Assembly (NCBI GenBank): GCA_026705925.1
Contig: JAPOZT010000015.1
Span: 62,001-126,000, forward strand
DNA from: Gemmatimonadota bacterium
GTDB lineage: Bacteria > JAAXHH01
Direction: 5' to 3'
DNA length: 64,000 nt
Position numbers and translations under genes: made by a program. Below the pieces are notes generated by a model. That model worked only from the letters and a program-made list of their open reading frames with translations, had not been told where the DNA came from and did no database searches. The stretch's first letter is position 1, and the number at the start of each line of letters is the position of its first letter. This document shows, one piece after another, positions 9,840 through 15,530 of this stretch.

Positions 9840-10622
9840 TTAGGGCCCTATCTTTCTCCCCATTTCGAAGAAGCCGGTTTCAGTACGCTGCGCTTTTCCC
9901 TTTCCGAACTGTTCAAACCACCGCCCGTTCTTTTTTCCCATTTCGTAAAAACCGGTCTCAATACGCAGTCCGAATCCTTTGCCCATCTGTTCAAACCACT
10001 GACCGTGCCTTTTACCCATCTCGTAGGGTCCGGTCTCAATGTTCAGACCGAATTCCTTGCCCATCTGTTCAAACCACTGACCGTGCCTTTTACCCATCTC
10101 GTAGGGTCCGGTCTCAATGTTCAGACCGAATTCCTTGCCCATCTGTTCAAACCACTGACCGTGCCTTTTACCCATCTCGTAGGGTCCGGTCTCAATGTTC
10201 AGACCGAATTCCTTGCCCATCTGTTCAAACCACTGACCGTGCCTTTTACCCATCTCGTAGGGTCCGGTCTCAATGTTCAGACCGAATCCCTTGCCCATCT
10301 GTTCAAACCACTGACCGTGCTTCCTGCCGGCGCGTAACAGCCCTATCTGTACTCGCGTTGTATCGCCATCAGTATTTCCTCTGAACCAGGAAAGTATTCC
10401 CAAACCGTTTGCCAATCCATCAGCGCAGTCTGCACTCCATGTGACGATTTCATTTGGTGAGGCGTAGACACCCCGGACTTCACAATTTTGATGGTTGGCC
10501 AACTCAACACGCCTATCGTCATCGGTAAACACTTCCGTAGGTATCTGCGCGTTAACGTCTGCTACCCATACGGACAATGCCAGGGTAATTACCATGCTGA
10601 AACCACCTGAAATCTTAAACAT
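9840..10622 (-). CDS. Exported protein with 26-residue MORN-like repeats
   Basis: A 260-residue protein with a Sec signal peptide (about 1-25, cleavage likely after VNA). A short cysteine-containing region (NCEVRGVYAS...WSADCADGLANG) comes next, and then about six tandem 26-residue repeats. Each repeat has the pattern MGKRHGQWFEQMGK-FGL-IETGPYE, and the HGQWFE/GPYEMGK part resembles the GxxxGxW core of MORN-variant repeats. The four central copies are almost identical at DNA level and the outer two have diverged, suggesting recent unequal crossover. The ATG follows AGGAGG at 6 nt. It is last in the ECF sigma gene cluster (165 bp after the DUF4097-like gene). Function is unknown; a periplasmic or surface beta-sheet binding role is possible. 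Confidence 0.75.
   Translation of the reverse strand: MFKISGGFSMVITLALSVWVADVNAQIPTEVFTDDDRRVELANHQNCEVRGVYASPNEIVTWSADCADGLANGLGILSWFRGNTDGDTTRVQIGLLRAGRKHGQWFEQMGKGFGLNIETGPYEMGKRHGQWFEQMGKEFGLNIETGPYEMGKRHGQWFEQMGKEFGLNIETGPYEMGKRHGQWFEQMGKEFGLNIETGPYEMGKRHGQWFEQMGKGFGLRIETGFYEMGKKNGRWFEQFGKGKAQRTETGFFEMGRKIGP
9865..10332. repeat. 78-bp coding tandem repeat, six copies
   Basis: Six 78-bp units in register (starting at 9865, 9943, 10021, 10099, 10177 and 10255) encode the 26-residue repeats of the exported protein. Units 10021, 10099 and 10177 look identical. The flanking units carry substitutions, including synonymous ones, so the array grew from the middle. Confidence 0.92.
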
Positions 10623-10787
10623 TTCAGACCTCCTTGCTCAATGGCATAACTGCTGGCTCATCCCCGGCACAAAGGTCTCCTCGCATGGGTGGAAGATTGT
10701 TGTACCATCCTTGATGTTCACGTGAGTGGGGTTGCTGGGTGTTGAAGATCTTGTGCTCGACCGTATTAAATTGCAGGTACCGCTTCC

Positions 10788-12263
10788 TTACTTATTCAAC
10801 TCGCGGATCTCAATATTGCTGTCGCTGGTCTCAACCCAGATTCTGGCGCCACCGCCGTTGAGTACGTACGTAGCGCTGATCTCTCGTTCTTCCGCGTCTT
10901 CCTCGTAGCGCTCCGCTTCGAAATCAGACCGTATATTGTATGGCAGTGTGCTGGCACTGATACGGCGTTGAACCATCTTCTTCTGCGCTTCGACAGACTT
11001 CTTCTGGGCCGCCTGCAATTCTCGTTGTGCTGACCGCAAATCCCGTTGTAACTCTTGCAGCAACCGTTGCGCCTCTTCGGCCGACAACTGAACCGCTTCG
11101 TTCACGCTCCGTGTAAGCTTTTCTATAATCTCCTTCAACTCTTCCTCGTCGATTTCCGTAACGGCCTGGTCGGTGTCGATCATCGGTATCTCCGGAATGT
11201 CGATGATTATGGGCGCATCTCTTCCTGGCGGTGGACTCATTTGAAATACCCCGACTCTCGATTTCCTGTCGACGCGAATCCGCGCTTCGATGGTCGCCTT
11301 CGCTTCCGGGTCCACGTAGAGTACGACGTCGCCGCCGGCCGAAATGAGCGAGCTGCCCTTTGAACCATCCGGCGTGATTTCAGCCAGGATCTCACCGCCC
11401 GCGGTACGTGCGTCGATCGACCCCGTTACGTTCAGAAGCTCCAATTCACCCCCGGCAGTTTTCACCTGCAATTCACCCTTTGCGTCGCGCAGTTCGATGT
11501 CTCCGCCTGACGTGGTGATTCGGGCGTCCTCCAGGAGTTCGCCGATCTCGATATCGCCCCCGGATGTCCTGATCCGGGATTCCCCGCCTACGTATTCGAT
11601 AGTGATGTCCCCACCGGAAGTCTGGGCTTCCAGTTCATTGCCCACGTGCCCGATCCGGATGTCTCCGCCGGAGGTCTGGACGTCCAGGTCGGCCGAGGCC
11701 TTCTCGACCCGGATGTCGCCCCCCGACGTCTGCAGGTGAACGTCGCCGCCGACTGTGCCCACCCGGATGTCGCCGCCGGACGTGGTCAGCTCCACGTCAC
11801 CGCCGATATCCCGAAGTGTTACGTCGCCGCCCGAAGTATGGCTTCTCACGTCGCCGCCCAGGTTGCCCACGACCTCGATATCGCCGCCGCCGGTGCGCAG
11901 GTCCAGGTCGAAATCCGACGGCAGATCGATCTTGAAACGCAGGCCCCTTCTTCGATTCATCGACCATCCCCTTGGGTCGTAATCGACGCGCAGTATGCCT
12001 CCTTCGTAACGTATTCTAAGATCATCCGCGCCGCTTGATGGGATGCCTTGAACGTTCACGACCGCTTCGTTCTTGCTCCAGGTGGAGATCGTGATATCGC
12101 CCGCCCGGGTGTTCAGGTCGAGTCGTCCGTCCCTTTCCACCTGGAAGGTCTCCGTACGGTTCCCCGTCACCCGGTTCTGATCCTCCGAGAACACCAGGGC
12201 TTGCTGCGCCAGGGCTTGCTGTGCGACTATCAACACGCCTATCGTAGTTATCAGCAGTCTCAT
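10788..12263 (-). CDS. Exported DUF4097-like beta-ladder protein with inserted coiled coil
   Basis: A 491-residue protein with a signal peptide (1-19, ending ALA). A long series of about eleven rungs, each about 18 residues and carrying SGGDI/V, GGGDI or AGGE motifs (about 124-320), matches the DUF4097/DUF4098 right-handed beta-ladder seen in putative adhesins and polymer-forming proteins. After an acidic stretch comes a clear heptad coiled coil (about 375-430, rich in E, Q, L, R) and then a short tail returning to beta structure. The ATG follows GGGGAG at 9 nt. It is 30 bp downstream of the anti-sigma gene and so is probably part of the ECF regulon. It may sit in the periplasm or outer surface; no ligand can be predicted. 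Confidence 0.82.
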   Translation of the reverse strand: MRLLITTIGVLIVAQQALAQQALVFSEDQNRVTGNRTETFQVERDGRLDLNTRAGDITISTWSKNEAVVNVQGIPSSGADDLRIRYEGGILRVDYDPRGWSMNRRRGLRFKIDLPSDFDLDLRTGGGDIEVVGNLGGDVRSHTSGGDVTLRDIGGDVELTTSGGDIRVGTVGGDVHLQTSGGDIRVEKASADLDVQTSGGDIRIGHVGNELEAQTSGGDITIEYVGGESRIRTSGGDIEIGELLEDARITTSGGDIELRDAKGELQVKTAGGELELLNVTGSIDARTAGGEILAEITPDGSKGSSLISAGGDVVLYVDPEAKATIEARIRVDRKSRVGVFQMSPPPGRDAPIIIDIPEIPMIDTDQAVTEIDEEELKEIIEKLTRSVNEAVQLSAEEAQRLLQELQRDLRSAQRELQAAQKKSVEAQKKMVQRRISASTLPYNIRSDFEAERYEEDAEEREISATYVLNGGGARIWVETSDSNIEIRELNK

Positions 12264-12293
12264 GATGGCTACTCCCCTATCGGCCGCGTCCCG

Positions 12294-13289
12294 TCAGGGT
12301 GCGGACAGATTACTCAGCACGGTCCTTGCCTTTGTGCGGATGTAAGCGTTCTCATCGAGAACCATCCTGGTCCGAAGTACCCTTTCCAGGTTCTCGTCGA
12401 ACAGTGCGGGTCCTTGCTCCTGGAGCCGGTTGATCGCGCTGATCCGAAGCGCGGCATTGTCGTCGAACATCAAGGCGTAGATCATGGCGTCCCTGATTTC
12501 CTCGTCGAAGGGATACCGTGACAGCGCGTTGAACGCTTCGCCGCGGACGCCGGCATTTGAGTCGGTTTTCAAGGCCGTAATCAGGGCGTCTCTGATCTCG
12601 TGATCCGAATGAAGGCGTTCGGAAGCGCTCACGGCGTTCACTGCCCGAAGCCTGACCCCGGGATTCTGCTCATTCAGCACGGCAAAGGTGAGTACGCGTT
12701 GTATCTCCGGATCGTCGACCGGTCCCATGATCTGTACGGGCCGAACGGCTTCGAACCGGAGTCCCAACGTGCCGTCGGGCACGTCCGAATCCACGAACCG
12801 GACATTGGAAATGGCCACGTCGTCGTTGGTCAACAGGTCCGTCTGGCCCATGCCCGGTGCCGCGAATCCGAGCGTTCGGTCGCCCTGGAAGGCCAGGTAG
12901 TAACCACCTGCAAGGCCGATGATCAGCAGCAGCGCGCCTCCGAGCACCGTTCGGTATTGGGGGAAAACGCTGGTCGTAAGTCCTTGCAGGCCATCGACAA
13001 AGCGACTCATCCATCCATTTGAAAAACGATTTTCAGCGCGACCGAGTGTCAAGTTGGACCACAGGTTGGCGCGGGCATCGAGCAGGTCGGTTTCTCCAGG
13101 TCTCGCGGGGGCGGCCTGGTCCATGACCATCCTGAATTGATCCAGTTCCGCCCGGTACGCTTGGCACTGGTCGCAATCCTCGAGATGACTGTCAAGGGCT
13201 CGCTGATCCGCGTCCGACAGTTCACCGTACTGGGAGAGTTCCAGCCATTCCTCCCACTTCGCGTGAGACCGATCCGTATGCTTGTTCAT
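12294..13289 (-). CDS. Zinc-finger anti-sigma factor with C-terminal HEAT-like repeats
   Basis: 331 residues when started at the ATG (13289-13287) that overlaps the sigma stop as ATGA and has GAGG upstream; an in-frame ATG 26 codons earlier would run into the sigma gene and is less likely. Residues 1-60 hold an anti-sigma zinc finger with the H-x3-C-x2-C pattern (HLEDCDQC). A single membrane segment follows (about residues 112-130, LGGALLLIIGLAGGYYLAF). The outer part ends in HEAT-like helical repeats (DHEIRDALITALKTDSNAGVR, EEIRDAMIYALMFDDNAALR). This is the expected regulator of the preceding ECF sigma factor. The HEAT sensor domain is an uncommon addition and may detect an envelope protein. 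Confidence 0.87.
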   Translation of the reverse strand: MNKHTDRSHAKWEEWLELSQYGELSDADQRALDSHLEDCDQCQAYRAELDQFRMVMDQAAPARPGETDLLDARANLWSNLTLGRAENRFSNGWMSRFVDGLQGLTTSVFPQYRTVLGGALLLIIGLAGGYYLAFQGDRTLGFAAPGMGQTDLLTNDDVAISNVRFVDSDVPDGTLGLRFEAVRPVQIMGPVDDPEIQRVLTFAVLNEQNPGVRLRAVNAVSASERLHSDHEIRDALITALKTDSNAGVRGEAFNALSRYPFDEEIRDAMIYALMFDDNAALRISAINRLQEQGPALFDENLERVLRTRMVLDENAYIRTKARTVLSNLSAP

Positions 13290-13945
13290 GTTCGTATATC
13301 CTCGAGTTGAATGCGCAGCCGCCTGGTGGCGTCGAATAGGTATTTCTTCACGGTGCCTTCGGCGCATTCCATGATGCGGGCGATTTCCCTCAGCTTGAAA
13401 CCTTCGTGGTGACGCAGCACGAACACGGTTCGCAGCCGGGGTGAAAGAGTGTTGACGGCGGCACGTATCCGCGAGGCGATTTCGTGGTTGATGACGGCCG
13501 CGTCCGGCCGGTCGGGGGATAAAAGGGTTACCCCGTGTTTCGTCGAGTCCTGGTCATCTCCCGGCTCGTCTTCGATCGGTACGAAGCTTCTCTTTCCGGA
13601 TCGTGCCCGGTGCGTAAGGCAGGCATTGGTGACGATCCGGTACAGGTAGGTCGAAAACCGGCTGCGGAATTCGAATTTCGGCAAGGCTTTATGTACACGC
13701 ATGAAGACTTCCTGGTATATGTCCTTGGCATCGTCCATGTCCCCCACGAAGGACATGGCCATGGACAGCACTTTTTCGTCGTATCGGTAGACCAGTTCCT
13801 CCAGTGCCCGCACGTCGCCGCCCCTTGCCTTTAGAATCAGCCTGCGATCCTCCAGGTCCGTACGATCCCTTGCCGAATCGATCTCCATGTTTTCTTCCTG
13901 ATGATCCGGCGCGGTTCGGCTTTCGAGTTTGAGGGCAGATTCCAC
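13286..13945 (-). CDS. ECF-type RNA polymerase sigma factor
   Basis: 219 residues with sigma-70 region 2 (about residues 45-110, including the DAKDIYQEVFMRVHKAL core-binding segment and YLYRIVTNACLTHRA) and region 4 (about 160-215, LSPRLRTVFVLRHHEGFKLREIARIMECAEGTVKKYL). There is no sigma region 3, as in group IV factors. The first 30 residues are poorly conserved and M20 is a possible alternative start. The gene overlaps the anti-sigma gene by 4 bp. The cluster sigma, anti-sigma, DUF4097-like protein, repeat protein suggests an envelope-stress regulon controlling its own exported proteins. Confidence 0.93.
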   Translation of the reverse strand: MESALKLESRTAPDHQEENMEIDSARDRTDLEDRRLILKARGGDVRALEELVYRYDEKVLSMAMSFVGDMDDAKDIYQEVFMRVHKALPKFEFRSRFSTYLYRIVTNACLTHRARSGKRSFVPIEDEPGDDQDSTKHGVTLLSPDRPDAAVINHEIASRIRAAVNTLSPRLRTVFVLRHHEGFKLREIARIMECAEGTVKKYLFDATRRLRIQLEDIRT

Positions 13946-14465
13946 GTTGTTTCCTGTCGTAGAGTGCCGTCTTATGCGGGCGCCTTCTGCCTAATGTGAC
14001 CAGCAATGATTCCGATTGGTTGTGTATGAATGTGTTTTTTATATGGAAACGGCAATCACGCGCGGTCGAGCGTGGGCAGAAAAACCCAATGGGCAGACCG
14101 GTCATGGCCGAATCTGAAACGGCAGACAGGGAGCGGCCGGAATGGGACGGCCGAGCATATAGCTATGGAATACTATGACTTACGAATATCCGAAAGGCTG
14201 GAACAACGGGGTAAAGCGAGGAAAGCCGCTGGTCGGCGTCGGTAGACGCGCCAGAATCCACGCCTCGACCACCGGCAGGTATCCAAAGACACCGGCAAGC
14301 GTCCCGGAACACCGATTTGCGGCACAAGACAACGGCAGGCGGCCCGGGACATCGGTAGGCGGCCCAAGTCACCGGCAGGCGGCCGGTCGATTTAACGGGC
14401 CGAACCACTCGAAAGCGGCGCATCGGTACGCAACCGGGTTAATCGTCGCACGCCGCTACAGGCGT
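13946..14465. other. 520-bp gap without a convincing gene; 20-bp tandem array inside
   Basis: This interval lies between the 5' end of the ECF sigma gene and the 3' end of tatA, both on the minus strand. Reading frames here lack family resemblance and are interrupted by repeats. It should contain the promoter of the sigma operon near 13950-14050, but no consensus element was clear enough to call. Its right half carries the 20-bp repeat array at 14271-14390. Confidence 0.6.
14271..14390. repeat. Degenerate 20-bp intergenic tandem array, six copies
   Basis: Six consecutive 20-bp blocks start at 14271, 14291, 14311, 14331, 14351 and 14371. Most begin ACCGGCAGG or a one- to three-base variant and end in AAGAC or GGGAC-like bases. 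The period is exact while the sequence has drifted, so the array is old. It lies just beyond the tatA stop and is not within any recognised gene. Confidence 0.85.
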
Positions 14466-14660
14466 TCAGCTGTCCTTCGTGGCGGACGTGCCGGAGGTAC
14501 CCTGTTTCTCTTCGGCGGGATCTTTATTCTGAGCTTTCTTGAACTCGGTGATCCCCTGGCCCAGACCCTTGGCCAGTTCGGGAAGCTTCTTCGCACCGAA
14601 AAGGATCATGACGATGACAAGAATGATAATCAGTTCGGTCGTGCCGAAACTACCTAGCAT
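14466..14660 (-). CDS. tatA: Sec-independent protein translocase TatA/TatE-like subunit
   Basis: 64 residues from the ATG at 14660, which follows AGGAGGTGA at 6 nt; a GTG three codons earlier overlaps the ribosome site and is less likely. It has a short N-terminus, a membrane helix ([17 protein letters not shown]) and the [23 protein letters not shown] hinge and amphipathic helix diagnostic of TatA. A charged, Ser/Thr-rich tail ends the protein. TatA forms the pore for folded, twin-arginine-tagged proteins. tatB and tatC are not in the window. One likely client, a Tat-tagged aminotransferase, is at 54264-55514. Confidence 0.93.
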   Translation of the reverse strand: MLGSFGTTELIIILVIVMILFGAKKLPELAKGLGQGITEFKKAQNKDPAEEKQGTSGTSATKDS

Positions 14661-14681
14661 GTAAATCACCTCCTCGCATTG

Positions 14682-14710
14682 AGAATACCCTTATTGACCC
14701 GTCTTGTCAA
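14682..14710 (-). promoter_or_regulatory. Predicted sigma-70-type promoter of tatA
   Basis: On the minus strand, TTGACA (14710-14705), a 17-bp spacer and TATTCT (14687-14682) lie 22-50 bp upstream of the tatA ATG at 14660, giving a short leader that includes the AGGAGG site. A close match to consensus at correct spacing. Confidence 0.65.
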
Positions 14711-14723
14711 GCGCGAATGAATT

Positions 14724-14789
14724 GACCCGCGGCCAGGCCGGACCCCGGGACATACCGACCCGTGGCCAGGCCGGACCCGGGCGGCGCTG
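14724..14789. repeat. 33-bp direct repeat, two copies
   Basis: Two adjacent 33-bp units (14724-14756 and 14757-14789) share the 23-bp core GACCCG-GGCCAGGCCGGACCC nearly unchanged. They lie in the divergent gap between tatA and the selenoprotein gene, immediately upstream of the latter's predicted promoter. Confidence 0.75.
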
Positions 14790-14799
14790 TGCAGAATCC

Positions 14800-14829
14800 T
14801 TGCCATGTCGTCTATCCCTTGTTTATATA
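14800..14829 (+). promoter_or_regulatory. Predicted promoter of the selenoprotein-STAS pair
   Basis: TTGCCA (14800-14805) followed after 17-18 bp by TTATAT/TATATA (14823-14829) faces the SelW-like gene at 14887. The leader would be about 50 nt and include AAGGAGG just before the start. Confidence 0.45.
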
Positions 14830-14886
14830 GTTGCTGTACTTACACAGCCGATCCGGCTGCCGGCCGCACCTGCGTTCAAGGAGGAC

Positions 14887-15129
14887 ATGGTGATCGTACG
14901 TATCGTTTACTGCGCTGATTGAAGCTACGAACAAGACGCCGCCGGGTTGGCGGTAAAACTGCTGGAGTACTACAAACACGATATCGAACAGCTGCAGCTC
15001 GTGCCGTCCGGGGGAGGCAGGTTCGAAGTCACCGTGGACGACTCGCTGATCTTCTCCAAGCTGGCGGCCGACCGGTTTCCGGAATACGCGGAGGTCAAGG
15101 ACGCCATCGAGGCTTCGATCGCGGGCTGA
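14887..15129 (+). CDS. SelW/Rdx-family selenoprotein (UGA read as selenocysteine)
   Basis: Read through one in-frame TGA (14920-14922), this frame gives an 80-residue protein that matches the SelW/SelT/Rdx thioredoxin-like family on both sides of the stop. Before it is IVRIVYCAD and after it SYEQDAAGLAVKLLEYY, so the UGA falls exactly at the second position of the family redox motif CxxU (C-A-D-U). The rest (VPSGGGRFEVTVDDSLIFSKLAADRFPEYAEVKDAI) carries the family GGxFEV.VDG-like strand and FSK..GRFPE segment. A hairpin stands 15 nt after the UGA. The start is ATG 14887 or, with better spacing from AAGGAGG, GTG 14890. It lies 34 bp before a STAS gene. Ordinary gene calling would split or miss it. 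No selA, selB, selC or selD is in the window. Confidence 0.85.
14938..14954 (+). promoter_or_regulatory. Candidate bacterial SECIS hairpin
   Basis: GCCGCC (14938-14943) can pair with GGCGGU (14949-14954) around the loop GGGUU, a 6-bp stem whose first pair is G-U. It begins 15 nt after the UGA codon at 14920-14922. The apical loop carries GGU, as the loop of the E. coli fdhF SECIS does, about 4 nt farther from the UGA than in fdhF. This is the position and form SelB recognises in bacteria; binding is inferred. Confidence 0.6.
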
Positions 15130-15163
15130 CGCGCATCCATCCGCAGCGAGGATTAAGGTTGGT

Positions 15164-15505
15164 ATGAACATTCACGTTTCGCTGGAAGACGAGATCGCGG
15201 TGCTTCGCATCGAGGGCAGGTTGTGGGAGGAAGGAGACACCGTCGAGCTGGACCGGATGATCGACGATACCCTCGCCCGGGGCTGCACGCGGTTCGTCGC
15301 CGATCTGACCGGTGTGCCCATCATGAACAGTTCCGGACTGGGTTCGCTGATCGCGGCCATGAAGAAAATCCGATCCCGGGACGGGGAGATGGTGCTCACG
15401 GGCGTCAACGACCGCCTGGATCATCTGTTCCGGATCACCCGGCTGTATACGGTCTTCAAGACCTATGACGACGTAGACGCCGCCGTTGAAAAGATGCTCG
15501 CCTGA
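15164..15505 (+). CDS. STAS-domain protein (anti-sigma-factor antagonist type)
   Basis: A 113-residue single STAS domain of the SpoIIAA/RsbV kind. The beta-alpha core (IAVLRIEGRL, residues 11-20) is followed by the DLTGVPIMNSSGLGSLIAA loop, where the Ser pair S56-S57 is at the position phosphorylated by anti-sigma kinases. In this family the unphosphorylated form binds an anti-sigma or switch kinase and frees its partner. No kinase (RsbW-like) or phosphatase gene is adjacent. It lies downstream of the selenoprotein gene and 25 bp before the metallohydrolase gene, so it may share their transcript. Confidence 0.88.
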   Translation: MNIHVSLEDEIAVLRIEGRLWEEGDTVELDRMIDDTLARGCTRFVADLTGVPIMNSSGLGSLIAAMKKIRSRDGEMVLTGVNDRLDHLFRITRLYTVFKTYDDVDAAVEKMLA

Positions 15506-15530
15506 CGATCCAACCGGAGCCGAGGCCGTC

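Noticed and set aside
13290..13367. 26-codon N-terminal extension of the anti-sigma factor
   Set aside because: It lies wholly inside the sigma coding sequence and lacks zinc-finger-family similarity; the ATGA overlap at 13286-13289 is a better start.
14175..14657. 160-codon plus-strand frame across the 20-bp repeat array and tatA
   Set aside because: It is the antisense shadow of tatA joined to repeat-derived sequence, with no ribosome site or similarity to a known family.
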